Below the pieces are notes generated by a model. That model saw nothing but the letters and a program-made list of their open reading frames with translations, ran no database searches and was not told where the DNA came from. A DNA stretch of 8,569 nucleotides, taken from positions 1-8,569 of the forward strand of contig CAMLLE010000098.1 in the NCBI GenBank assembly GCA_946480555.1, given 5' to 3'. The stretch is from an uncultured Verrucomicrobia subdivision 3 bacterium. GTDB taxonomy: Bacteria; Verrucomicrobiota; Verrucomicrobiae; Limisphaerales; CAMLLE01. Shown here piece by piece: positions 1 through 7,198 of the stretch; the stretch's first letter is position 1, and every line of letters starts with the position of its first letter. A program made the position numbers and the translations under genes.

Positions 1-124
1 GATACGTCACGAGCGAATCATGAACGATCACCTTGATCCCGCCCGCGAGTTGCGGCTGCGCAGCGGATTTGGAATGAGCCAGGAAAACCGCCGCCAGGAA
101 CAGGATCGAGCGTAGAAATCTCAT
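1..124 (-). CDS. Exported protein, N-terminal fragment (possible SurA-type chaperone / peptidyl-prolyl isomerase)
   Basis: The gene reads leftward from an ATG at 124-122 and leaves the window after 41 codons. The first 22 or so residues are a clear Sec signal peptide: MRFLRS, a hydrophobic core ILFLAAVFLA, then HSKSAAQ with a probable cleavage site at SAA|Q. The mature start, GGIKVIVHDSLVTY, resembles the opening strand of the SurA N-terminal domain, where a short 'hydrophobic-V-N/H-D-x-V-I-T-Y' pattern is typical. SurA-type proteins chaperone outer-membrane proteins in the periplasm. The signal peptide is seen directly. The family is a guess from about 14 residues, and another secreted protein is possible. 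The gene lies 56 bp downstream of the helicase gene in the same direction but has its own promoter-like boxes (139-166). No Shine-Dalgarno sequence precedes the ATG. Confidence 0.6.
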   Translation of the reverse strand, partial: MRFLRSILFLAAVFLAHSKSAAQPQLAGGIKVIVHDSLVTY

Positions 125-138
125 GCGAATTGCGAGCG

Positions 139-166
139 AGTGTAACAATGAAGGATGAAGGGTCAA
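139..166 (-). promoter_or_regulatory. Predicted sigma-70-type promoter for the exported protein
   Basis: On the minus strand a TTGACC box (166-161) is followed after 16 bp by TACACT (144-139). Both are close to the -35 and -10 consensus. Transcription would start near 132, leaving only about 8 nt before the ATG at 124. The boxes lie between the helicase stop codon and the next start, so the downstream gene need not depend on helicase transcription. The boxes are seen in the sequence; their function is inferred. Confidence 0.45.
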
Positions 167-180
167 GCAACGCTCGGGAG

Positions 181-2748
181 CTATAGGGGACCGAGGCGCC
201 TCAGGCGGAGTCTTGGTTCACCCGTTGCGCGGGAGTCCGGGAGATTCACTTCAAACTCTGCGACCCAGTCGTTGCCACCTTCGGGATCGACAAGCATCTG
301 CTGCACGCGCCAGGTCTTCTTGTCTTCAGAGGGAAGAACGTAGGTGTGACGCGCGTTGCGCGCCTCGGGATCAAGGCAGATGCGTTCGTGTTCCGACTCG
401 AAGGCTTCAACGGCCTGCTTCAGCGTTTCTGGTGTCCAGCTCTTTGCATCCCCGCTTCCCGGGTTCTCCGTTTCCTGATTCTCTCCGCAGAGCGACGCCA
501 TCGCCGCCTCGAAGTCGCGAATCACCAGCCCGCGCAGGAAAACAAAGATGCGGTTCCGGATCGCCGCGGTGAACGCCTTGGTGTCGCGCGTGATATCGGC
601 TGCCGCTTCGTCGGCGCCGGGCGGACGCAGTTCCTTCGCCTCCGCGCGCTGGAAACTTGGATCCCGCATCTTTTCCCATTCATCCAAAAGGCTGGAATCG
701 ATCTGCCGGATCATCGCCGCCAGATAAAGTTCCATTTCGCGCACCTGCTCATTCTTCGCGGAGTCGGGAACCGTTTGCGACAGCACTTTGAAAACGCTGT
801 TCAGATGCCGGAGCAACACGCCTTCCGCACGTTGCAGTTCGTAGTCGCGGATGTAATCAGCGAAAGAACGGAACTGCTCGAACATTTCGCGCGCGATGGA
901 TTTGGGCTTGATGTTCTCCTGGCCCACCCATGGGTGGCGATCGGCGAAGGCATTGAACGTGGAATAGACAAACTCGCGATTCGGCTTCGGATGCTCGAGC
1001 TTCTCGAGTTCCTCCATCCGTTCCTCGTATTCCAAGCCGTCCATCTTCATTTCGGCCATCTTCGCGGATTTCACTTTGTCGAGCTGCTTGCGGAGGATGA
1101 TGTCCGGGTTTTCGAGAATGGATTCAACGAGCGTCAGCAGCACGAGCGCGTAGTCCGGCTGCTCCGGATTCACCAGCGGAATGGTCTCGAGCAAATACAG
1201 CGACAGCGTCTGGTCCATCGAGAAATCGTCCTGCAACTCGACGTTGACGCGCAGTTTCTGGCCGGAGGCGGTGGCCGGAATGAACTCGACGATTTTGCGT
1301 TCGACCAGCGATCGGAACAACTGCCAGCCGCGCCGGATGTACGCTTGTTTCTGCCTTGGCGAATCGTGGCAATCGCGGACAAGCTTCTGCATCGCGGCGC
1401 AGCCATCGCTTTCGCGGCTCAGCACGTTCAGCAACATGCCGTGCGTGACCTGGAAACGCGACACGAGGCGTTCCGGCGGGGCGGCGATCAGGCGCAGAAA
1501 CGTGTTCTTGTCCCAATTCACGAAGTTTTTTTCCGGCGGCTGACGCTTCACCGTCTTCTTGCCGTCGCGCGCGGACTTCTCGGCGAGCTTCAGGTTTTCA
1601 ATCACGTGCTCCGGGGCCTGGGCCACCACCCAGCCGCGATCGTCATAACCTTTCCGCCCGGCGCGTCCGCCGATCTGATGAAAATCCCGCGCGCTGAGGA
1701 TGCCGGTCTTTTGGCCGTCAAACTTGCAGAGCTTCGTGAAGAGCACTGTGCGGATAGGGACATTGATGCCGACGCCGAGCGTGTCCGTGCCGCAAATCAC
1801 CTTGAGCAAGCCGCGTTGGGCGAGTTGCTCCACCAGCACGCGATACTTCGGCAACAGCCCGGCGTGATGCAGCCCGATGCCGTGCCGCAGCCACTTCTTT
1901 ATTTCCGGACCGTACGGGCTGCTGAACTTGAAACCTTCCAGCGCGTTGGAGATCGCGGCTTTCTCGTCGCGCGAACAGACATTGATGCTGGTGAAATCCT
2001 GCGCGCTCTGGGCGGCTTCCAGTTGCGTGAAGTGGACGACGTAAACCGGCGCTTTGCCATCGGCGATCAAAGTTTCGAGGGTGCGCGCGAGCGGCAGTTC
2101 GGAATACGCGTGTTCAAGCGGCACCGGCCGTTCGCCGCTGGAAATCGTGGCGGTTTCGCGCCCGTTCAACTTCGTGAGCTGATCTTCGAAGAACGCCGTT
2201 TCGCCCAGCGTGGCGGACATGAGCAAGAAGCGCGTCTGCGGCAAGGTCAGCAACGGCACCTGCCACGCCCAGCCGCGCTCGCGATCGGCGTAGTAATGGA
2301 ACTCGTCCATCACCACGTCGCGCACGTCCGCCGGTTCACCTTCGCGCAATGCGATGTTTGCCAGGATCTCCGCCGTGCAACATAGGATCGGCGCGTTGCG
2401 ATTCACCGAAGCGTCGCCGGTGCTGAGGCCGACGTTCTCCGGGCCGAACTCGCGGCACAGGGCCAGCCATTTCTCATTCACCAACGCTTTGATCGGACAG
2501 GTGTAAATGGAGCGCCGGCCTTGAGCGATCGATTTGAAGTGCAGCGCGGTGGCGACGAGTGATTTTCCAGACCCGGTGGGCGTGTTGAGAATGACGTTCT
2601 TCTCTTCGAACAATTCGAGAATGGCGGCCTCCTGCGCGGGGTAGAGCTGGATGCGCCGCGCTTCCGCGTAATCAAGGAAGCGTCCGAGCAGAACATCGTT
2701 GCTCAAGTTCTCGTCGCGCGGGATGAGATCGTAAAGGCTGGTGACCAC
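181..2748 (-). CDS. SKI2-like DEAD/DEAH-box helicase with DUF3516-type C-terminal region
   Basis: This 855-aa protein is an ATP-dependent superfamily 2 helicase of the SKI2/Mtr4-like group, probably acting on RNA in the cytoplasm. Visible motifs: LYPAQE (residues 35-40), Walker A TPTGSGKS (56-63), the TCPIKALV motif (83-90), Walker B/motif II DEFH (148-151), motif III SAT (178-180), the [10 protein letters not shown] signature (294-303), [12 protein letters not shown] (320-331) and motif [13 protein letters not shown] (357-367). All residues needed for ATP hydrolysis are present. The region after about residue 390 is long and helical and includes HPWVG and the stretch [11 protein letters not shown]. 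It matches my recollection of the DUF3516 region in actinobacterial helicases of about 840 aa. The start is GTG at 2748-2746; an in-frame TAG lies 12 nt upstream, so no longer start is possible. No Shine-Dalgarno sequence is seen. The precise substrate is not known for this family. An ORF of nearly 680 codons lies antisense to it and is taken as a shadow. Confidence 0.92.
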   Translation of the reverse strand: MVTSLYDLIPRDENLSNDVLLGRFLDYAEARRIQLYPAQEAAILELFEEKNVILNTPTGSGKSLVATALHFKSIAQGRRSIYTCPIKALVNEKWLALCREFGPENVGLSTGDASVNRNAPILCCTAEILANIALREGEPADVRDVVMDEFHYYADRERGWAWQVPLLTLPQTRFLLMSATLGETAFFEDQLTKLNGRETATISSGERPVPLEHAYSELPLARTLETLIADGKAPVYVVHFTQLEAAQSAQDFTSINVCSRDEKAAISNALEGFKFSSPYGPEIKKWLRHGIGLHHAGLLPKYRVLVEQLAQRGLLKVICGTDTLGVGINVPIRTVLFTKLCKFDGQKTGILSARDFHQIGGRAGRKGYDDRGWVVAQAPEHVIENLKLAEKSARDGKKTVKRQPPEKNFVNWDKNTFLRLIAAPPERLVSRFQVTHGMLLNVLSRESDGCAAMQKLVRDCHDSPRQKQAYIRRGWQLFRSLVERKIVEFIPATASGQKLRVNVELQDDFSMDQTLSLYLLETIPLVNPEQPDYALVLLTLVESILENPDIILRKQLDKVKSAKMAEMKMDGLEYEERMEELEKLEHPKPNREFVYSTFNAFADRHPWVGQENIKPKSIAREMFEQFRSFADYIRDYELQRAEGVLLRHLNSVFKVLSQTVPDSAKNEQVREMELYLAAMIRQIDSSLLDEWEKMRDPSFQRAEAKELRPPGADEAAADITRDTKAFTAAIRNRIFVFLRGLVIRDFEAAMASLCGENQETENPGSGDAKSWTPETLKQAVEAFESEHERICLDPEARNARHTYVLPSEDKKTWRVQQMLVDPEGGNDWVAEFEVNLPDSRATGEPRLRLRRLGPL

Positions 2749-3037
2749 GGCGCAAAGCTAATGGGCCACGGCACAGATGAGAAGAAAGGAAGGGAGGTTG
2801 AGTCGAATCACAAGTCGATCGTCCGGGAGCGAAGGGCGACGAGAAGGTCGGTTGAGCAAACAATCTCCGTTCCCTGGGCCGTCCTCAATCTCGGTTGGAA
2901 ACGAATAAGATTCTGGCACTGCAACCGATTTCGAACCTCTTCGAAAGCCGTGGTGAGTGTGTGAGCGTATTGCCTCCCAGCATTGATCTTCCCCTACTTC
3001 CTTGTTGCGGAGTCCGTTTTTGGGGCTAGATTGCGCC
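2749..3037. other. Intergenic region between divergent genes, no gene recognised
   Basis: About 290 bp separate the helicase start (minus strand) from the small membrane protein start (plus strand). Short open frames exist on both strands, but none encodes anything recognisable and they lack convincing starts. I see no tRNA fold, terminator hairpin or tandem repeat. The right end holds the promoter-like boxes of the next gene. The left part must carry the helicase promoter, but I could not identify it with confidence. Confidence 0.5.
3005..3032 (+). promoter_or_regulatory. Predicted promoter of the small membrane protein, nearly leaderless
   Basis: TTGCGG (3005-3010) and TAGATT (3027-3032) are separated by 16 bp. 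Initiation 6-7 nt after the -10 box would fall on or next to the ATG at 3038, giving a leaderless or almost leaderless transcript. The boxes are seen; activity is inferred. Confidence 0.4.
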
Positions 3038-3244
3038 ATGGATTGGCAGCAACTGGCTTCACTGGCCATCGTGTTCACTGCCGCGGCACTCCTGCTGCGG
3101 AGCAAGTTCCAGCGTCCGAAACTTCGTTTCGCCAGAAGCACTCCGTGCGGTTGCCCCGGCGGCCATGGCACCAGTCCGAACCATTCAGTGATTTACCGCG
3201 CGCGCAAAGGCGAGCGTCCGCAGATCATTGTCCGCCGCCGATGA
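3038..3244 (+). CDS. Small single-span membrane protein with a CxC motif
   Basis: This 68-aa protein starts MDWQQLASLA and has one hydrophobic segment at about residues 6-20 (ASLAIVFTAAALLL). A strongly basic stretch follows (R21, K23, R26, K28, R30, R33), so by the positive-inside rule the N-terminus is probably outside and the C-terminal 45 residues cytoplasmic. The tail carries Cys37-Gly-Cys39 with His43 and His49 nearby, then a basic end, VRRR. The layout (short N-terminus, one helix, Cys/Gly-rich tail) resembles the small FeoB-associated Cys-rich membrane proteins, but no feoB is nearby and there are only two cysteines, so that link is weak. I chose the ATG at 3038 over one 36 nt upstream because promoter-like boxes lie in between and because the hydrophobic helix then starts properly. 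The protein family is not recognised. Confidence 0.6.
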   Translation: MDWQQLASLAIVFTAAALLLRSKFQRPKLRFARSTPCGCPGGHGTSPNHSVIYRARKGERPQIIVRRR

Positions 3245-3252
3245 GCGTGCGC

Positions 3253-3279
3253 TTGCAGTGAAAAGTTTACTTCGATAAT
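3253..3279 (+). promoter_or_regulatory. Predicted promoter of hsp20
   Basis: A good -10 box GATAAT (3274-3279, five of six consensus bases) lies 12 nt before the hsp20 start. A weaker -35 candidate TTGCAG (3253-3258) is 15 bp upstream of it; reading the -10 as TAATTT (3276-3281) would give a spacer of 17. Neither a CIRCE inverted repeat nor a sigma-32-type CTTGAAA/CCCCAT pair is visible, so the heat-shock control expected for this family cannot be read from the sequence. Confidence 0.4.
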
Positions 3280-3290
3280 TTTTACCCGGC

Positions 3291-3701
3291 ATGGCCATGT
3301 GCAAAGTGAGTTCGACCGTCCACTTCGTCACCCGCTCCGCGGCTGGTCAGGGGAAGGCGCATTGGGTTCCCAACACCGACATGTATGAAACGGAGAACGG
3401 GCTGGTGATCAAAGTGGAACTGGCTGGGATGCGCAGCGACAATCTCGAAATCACCGTGGAGGGAAACCGGCTCAAGATCAGCGGCAATCGGCCCGATGGC
3501 TGCCGCGCTCCGAAATGCAGTTTCCTGATGATGGAGATTAACTACGGCCCGTTTGAAAGCGTGCTGGAGCTGCCTCCCAATTCCGGGTACGACCTCAGCC
3601 AGGCCAAGGCCGCATACTTGAACGGCTTTTTGCGGATCGATGTCCCCGTGGCGCATTCGACCGTAAAGAGCACCAAGGTGCCAATTGCCGAGGGAAATTA
3701 A
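3291..3701 (+). CDS. Hsp20 / alpha-crystallin family small heat-shock protein
   Basis: This 136-aa protein is an ATP-independent holdase that binds unfolding proteins in the cytoplasm and keeps them refoldable or degradable. The alpha-crystallin domain spans about residues 25-121: it opens with WVPNTDMYETENGLVIKVEL, continues with the LEITVEGNRLKISG strands (52-65), and ends with the diagnostic A-x-x-x-x-N-G-x-L-R-I-D-V-P block (107-119). The C-terminal Val-Pro-Ile (130-132) fits the I/V-x-I/V motif that drives oligomer assembly. The length is typical for the family. Unusual are three cysteines (C4, C71, C76) and the short N-terminal arm. A second ATG lies two codons in (3297), so the start may be there; neither has a Shine-Dalgarno sequence. 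The gene sits 54 bp upstream of lon, a natural partner in protein quality control. Confidence 0.95.
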   Translation: MAMCKVSSTVHFVTRSAAGQGKAHWVPNTDMYETENGLVIKVELAGMRSDNLEITVEGNRLKISGNRPDGCRAPKCSFLMMEINYGPFESVLELPPNSGYDLSQAKAAYLNGFLRIDVPVAHSTVKSTKVPIAEGN

Positions 3702-3705
3702 TTTC
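3694..3705. repeat. 12-bp perfect palindrome over the hsp20 stop codon
   Basis: GAAATTAATTTC is a perfect 12-bp inverted repeat that contains the hsp20 TAA stop (3699-3701) and lies about 50 bp before the lon ATG. It might be an operator site for lon or a weak transcript-end hairpin, since a run of T follows at 3715-3719. It is short and AT-rich, so chance is also likely. Confidence 0.3.
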
Positions 3706-3755
3706 TTCTGAATCTTTTTCCGGGCGGCGGCATCTACTGAAAGCAGAACGACGCG

Positions 3756-6152
3756 ATGACTTCGCCCGATACTGAATTTATCAGCATCCTGGGCGCGGCC
3801 GGAAATCCGGATGCGCCCGCACGTGTCTCCGCACATTCGTTGCCGGAGGTGCTTCCCATTCTCGGGCTTTCCGACATCGTCATCTTTCCCGGCATGGTTG
3901 CGCCGCTGCTGGTGGAGACGCCGCAAAGCACAAAGCTCATTGATGACGTCGTCGCCGGCGACCGCCTGCTGGGCGTGGCATTGCAGCGCAAACCCGAAGC
4001 GGAGAATCCGACGCCGGACGAAATGCACGAAGTCGGCTGCGCCGCCCGGCTGCTGAAGATGCTGAAATTTCCCGACAACACCGTGCGCGTGCTGGTGGAA
4101 GGGCTTTGGCGCATTCGCATCAAGGAATATGTCGGCGACGCGCCTTACCTGAATGCGCGCTTCGAGTTGATGAAGGACATCGCTGACGATTCAGTTGAAT
4201 TGACTGCGATGATGCGGAACGCGCAGGGGCAGTTTCAGGAAATCATCAAGCTTTCGCCCGCGCTTTCGGAGCAGGTCAAAATCGCGGCGTTGAACACGGA
4301 AGATCCCGGTCATTTCACCGATCTGATTGCGGTGAACTTGAACCTGACTCTGGAAGAACGCCAGCAGCTGCTCGAAACCACATCCGTGAAGGAGCGCTTG
4401 CAGTTCTTGCTGCCGATGCTGAATCGCGAGCATGAAGTGCTGACGCTGAGTTCGAAAATTCAGACGGAAGTCGCCACCTCCATTTCCAAAACCCAGCGCG
4501 ACTTTTTCCTGCGCGAGCAGCTGCGCGCCATTCAACGCGAGCTGGGCGAAACCGATTCGAACACTACCGAGCTAAGCAGTCTGCAGGACAAGATTGCGCG
4601 CACGCCTTTGCCGCAGGAAGCGAAACAGGTAGCCACGCAGGAGCTGGAGCGGTTGCAGCAAATTCCACCGGCCGCGGCCGAATACGCGGTCACGCGCCAT
4701 TACCTGGATTGGATTCTTGGCCTGCCGTGGGAAAAGGAGACCGAAGACAAGCTCGACCTGAAGGTAGCCGAGAAAATTCTCAACGAACAGCATTTCGGCC
4801 TGAGCAAAGTGAAGGACCGCCTCTTGGAATTCCTGGCCGTGATCAAGCGCCGCAAGGAAATCAAAGGCCCAATTCTTTGTCTGGTCGGGCCGCCTGGCGT
4901 GGGAAAAACTTCGCTCGGCAAGAGTGTGGCAGATGCTCTGGGCCGCAAGTTCGCGCGCATCGCTCTCGGCGGAATGCGAGATGAAGCAGAGATCCGTGGG
5001 CATCGCCGCACCTACGTCGGCGCGCTGCCGGGCCGCATCATCCAAACGCTGAAGCGCATCGAAAGCCGGAACCCCGTCATCCTGCTGGACGAGCTGGACA
5101 AGGTGGGTTCGGATTTTCGCGGCGATCCCGCTTCGGCGCTGCTGGAAGTGCTCGATCCTGCGCAGAACAGCACGTTCACCGATTACTATCTGGACATTCC
5201 GTTCGACCTTTCGCGCGTGCTTTTTCTCACCACGGCGAACTGGCTCGATCCGATTCATCCTGCGTTGCGCGATCGTCTGGAAGTCATCGAACTCCCGAGC
5301 TACACCGAAACCGAGAAGCTCCAGATTGCGAAACAATATCTGGTGCCGCGCCAGCTGGAAGAACACGGGCTCAAGAAGAGCGAAGTGAGAATTCCGGACA
5401 ACACGATTCGCCGCGTCATCCAGGATTACACGCGCGAAGCCGGCGTGCGGCAGCTTGAACGTGAGATTGCCGCGCTCACCCGCAAAGCCACGCGCCAGAT
5501 CGTCAGCAACGGCCACGTACCGAAGCCGCTGACGATTTCACCCGATCGTGTGAAGGAACTTCTGGGTTCGCCGCGCTTCGTTTCGGAAAGCGCGGAGACA
5601 ATCAAGGAATTTGGCATCGCAACGGGCATGGCATGGACGCCCGTGGGCGGCGAAGTGATGTTTATTGAAGCCACGCGCATGCCGGGAAAGGGTGGATTGC
5701 TGCTGACGGGTTCGCTCGGCGACGTGATGAAGGAAAGCGCGCAAACGGCGCTCAGCTATTTGCGCAGCCAAGCCAAATCACTTGGCGTCGATCTCGAAGA
5801 CTACAGCAAATACGACATTCACATCCACGTTCCCGCTGGCGCGACGCCCAAGGACGGCCCAAGCGCGGGTGTGACGCTGCTGGTGGCGCTGGCTTCGCTA
5901 TTGACGCGGCGGCGCGTGAAATCGCAGGTCGCCATGACCGGTGAAATCAGCCTGCGCGGACGCGTGCTGCGCGTGGGCGGCATCAAGGAAAAGGTGCTGG
6001 CATCGGCGCGTTTTGGGATCAAGGAAGTGATTCTGCCCGAGCAAAACAAGATTGATTGGGAGGAAGTGCCGGAGGAAGTGCGGCGCAAGCTGAAGGTGCA
6101 TTTCGTGCGGCACATCTCGGAGCTGCTCCCGCTGACATTGCATTCGAAATGA
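3756..6152 (+). CDS. lon: ATP-dependent protease La (Lon)
   Basis: This 798-aa protein is the cytoplasmic, homo-hexameric AAA+ serine protease that degrades damaged and short-lived regulatory proteins. Domains in order: N-terminal LON substrate-binding domain (about 32-220, starting LPILGLSDIVIFPGMVAPLL), helical linker with FFLREQLRAIQRELGE (250-265), AAA+ ATPase with Walker A GPPGVGKT (378-385) and Walker B VILLDELDK (441-449), then the S16 protease domain (about 600-798). The catalytic dyad is intact: Ser703 in DGPSAG and Lys746 in GGIKEK, 43 residues apart exactly as in E. coli Lon (S679/K722). The length is close to E. coli's 784 aa, with a short non-conserved leader before the LON domain. 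No Shine-Dalgarno sequence precedes the ATG, and I could not find a good promoter in the 54 bp behind hsp20, so co-transcription with hsp20 is possible. Its TGA overlaps the next start codon. Confidence 0.99.
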   Translation: MTSPDTEFISILGAAGNPDAPARVSAHSLPEVLPILGLSDIVIFPGMVAPLLVETPQSTKLIDDVVAGDRLLGVALQRKPEAENPTPDEMHEVGCAARLLKMLKFPDNTVRVLVEGLWRIRIKEYVGDAPYLNARFELMKDIADDSVELTAMMRNAQGQFQEIIKLSPALSEQVKIAALNTEDPGHFTDLIAVNLNLTLEERQQLLETTSVKERLQFLLPMLNREHEVLTLSSKIQTEVATSISKTQRDFFLREQLRAIQRELGETDSNTTELSSLQDKIARTPLPQEAKQVATQELERLQQIPPAAAEYAVTRHYLDWILGLPWEKETEDKLDLKVAEKILNEQHFGLSKVKDRLLEFLAVIKRRKEIKGPILCLVGPPGVGKTSLGKSVADALGRKFARIALGGMRDEAEIRGHRRTYVGALPGRIIQTLKRIESRNPVILLDELDKVGSDFRGDPASALLEVLDPAQNSTFTDYYLDIPFDLSRVLFLTTANWLDPIHPALRDRLEVIELPSYTETEKLQIAKQYLVPRQLEEHGLKKSEVRIPDNTIRRVIQDYTREAGVRQLEREIAALTRKATRQIVSNGHVPKPLTISPDRVKELLGSPRFVSESAETIKEFGIATGMAWTPVGGEVMFIEATRMPGKGGLLLTGSLGDVMKESAQTALSYLRSQAKSLGVDLEDYSKYDIHIHVPAGATPKDGPSAGVTLLVALASLLTRRRVKSQVAMTGEISLRGRVLRVGGIKEKVLASARFGIKEVILPEQNKIDWEEVPEEVRRKLKVHFVRHISELLPLTLHSK

Positions 6153-6889
6153 TCCGTTCCGCCTTTCTGCTGTTGATGCTGGTTTTCACCACCGGCGCAG
6201 CTGCCCAGGTTTCAAAGCCGATCGTGCTTTCGCCGGAAGACGGCGCAAAGGAAGGCGCGGAACTCGTCGAACGGATGCGATCAATGGAACCGGGCGAACC
6301 GACGACGACCAGCGGTGTCCTGACCATCAAGCGCCCCAAAGCGCCAGCTCTCACAATTCCGTTCCGGTTCGAAATCAAGCCAGCTGAAGGCGGGTGGCAA
6401 TCTGTTTACGAAGCGCCCGACGTTTCAACGGGCATTTCCAAACTCTGGGTCACTCGTACAGCCTCTGGAACGAACAGCTATTCCGTAGTGGAAAACGGCA
6501 CCGAAAAGGTGCGAGCAGCGGAGAATGCGTTCGTGCCGTTTGCCGGTTCGGATTTCTGGATTGTGGACTTGGGTTTGGATTTTCTCTGGTGGCCTGAACA
6601 GCGGGTGTTGCGGAAGGAGATTCGCCGCGGCCAGTCCTGCGCGGTCCTCGAGAGCACGAATCCAAATCCGTCGCCTGGAAGCTACTCGCGCGTTCTCTCA
6701 TGGGTGGACATCGACACCGGCGGAATCATCAATGCCGAGGCGTACGGCCCTGACAAGAAACGCATCAAGGATTTCGCTGCGAGCAAGTTCAAGAAGATCG
6801 AAGGAAAATGGGAGTTGAAGGAAATCGAGATGTACGACCGGCGCGCTGATTCGCGCACGACGCTAACGTTTGATCTCGGAGCGAAGTAG
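6149..6889 (+). CDS. Secreted LolA-like outer-membrane lipoprotein-sorting protein
   Basis: This 246-aa protein begins at an ATG that overlaps the lon stop (ATGA, 6149-6152), implying translational coupling. The first 19 residues are a signal peptide: MIRS, a hydrophobic core AFLLLMLVFTTG, and cleavage probably at AAA|Q. The mature part has alternating short strands expected of a LolA/LolB-like beta barrel. It also carries a block I associate with the LolA_like family (PF17131 type) in this group: PFAGSDFWIVDLGLDFLWWP (130-149), QRVLRKEIRRGQSC (151-164), and LESTNP (168-173), followed by SWVDIDTGG (184-192) and a lysine-rich end. LolA-type proteins bind lipid or lipoprotein acyl chains in the periplasm; for this subfamily the ligand is unknown. 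A longer reading starting at 6056 in the same frame would lie inside lon and hide the signal peptide, so I rejected it. No terminator is visible after the TAG. Confidence 0.82.
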   Translation: MIRSAFLLLMLVFTTGAAAQVSKPIVLSPEDGAKEGAELVERMRSMEPGEPTTTSGVLTIKRPKAPALTIPFRFEIKPAEGGWQSVYEAPDVSTGISKLWVTRTASGTNSYSVVENGTEKVRAAENAFVPFAGSDFWIVDLGLDFLWWPEQRVLRKEIRRGQSCAVLESTNPNPSPGSYSRVLSWVDIDTGGIINAEAYGPDKKRIKDFAASKFKKIEGKWELKEIEMYDRRADSRTTLTFDLGAK

Positions 6890-6942
6890 CGGTTGTGGGC
6901 AGCTTCGTTGACGGTGCGTGTCGGCATGTTGGTTTTCACCCG

Positions 6943-7155
6943 ATGAAAGGCGAATTCACTGCGATTATCGAACCAGCACCTGATGGTGGTTTGGGCAGTT
7001 TGCGCCGAGGTTCCAGGTGCCAACGGGCAGGGCGAAACCATTGAGGAAGCTGCGCAAAGTCTGCGGGACGCATTCGTCTGATTTTCGAAGATCGTGTTGC
7101 CGACATGAAACGCGGTCTTCCCGATGACGCAGTTCAAACTGTGGTCACGCTTTGA
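6943..7155 (+). pseudogene. hicB: hicB antitoxin remnant, two frameshifts
   Basis: HicB is the antitoxin that neutralises the HicA ribonuclease and often represses its own operon. The reading starts MKGEFTAIIEPAPDGG (6943-6990), a typical HicB opening. After a frame change it continues from 6992 as WAVCAEVPGANGQGETIEEA with AQSLRDA after it (to about 7072). After a second change it reads RLIFEDRVADMKRGLPDD and AVQTVVTL (from about 7075), ending at TGA 7153-7155. Compared with an intact gene, about two bases are missing at 6990/6991 and one near 7072. The two losses add up to three, so the last part returns to the starting frame, but the original frame meets a TGA at 7042-7044 in between. Full length would be about 70 aa, usual for this family. 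The stop overlaps the hicA ATG (TGATG), the normal operon arrangement. The protein matches are seen; loss of function is inferred. Confidence 0.85.
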
Positions 7156-7198
7156 TGAAACGCCGCGAGCTTGAGAAAAGATTGCGGTGATCTGGCTG

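Noticed and set aside
346..2385. Open frame of nearly 680 codons on the plus strand opposite the helicase
   Set aside because: It is an antisense shadow: the composition is rich in Arg, His and Leu without any domain pattern, and the minus strand encodes a complete helicase with all motifs.
2758..3171. 137-codon minus-strand frame and short plus-strand frames in the 2749-3037 gap
   Set aside because: They have no recognisable domain and no good start context, and they overlap the better supported small membrane protein gene.
3701..3755. CIRCE, sigma-32 promoter or clear sigma-70 promoter before lon
   Set aside because: No TTAGCACTC/GAGTGCTAA repeat or CTTGAAA-CCCCAT pair is present. The TCTACT at 3733-3738 has no -35 partner at proper spacing.
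4572..5516. Open frame of 314 codons on the minus strand inside lon
   Set aside because: It is antisense to the conserved AAA+ and linker region of Lon and shows no recognisable protein features; GC-rich codon use makes such shadows common.
6056..6889. Longer version of the LolA-like protein starting inside lon
   Set aside because: The extra 31 residues are encoded within lon and would bury the signal peptide; the ATG at 6149 starts directly with it.
6908..6937. TTGACG at 6908-6913 as the -35 box of a hicBA promoter
   Set aside because: No acceptable -10 box lies 16-18 bp downstream (only GT-rich sequence), so it is not listed; it could be a decayed promoter.
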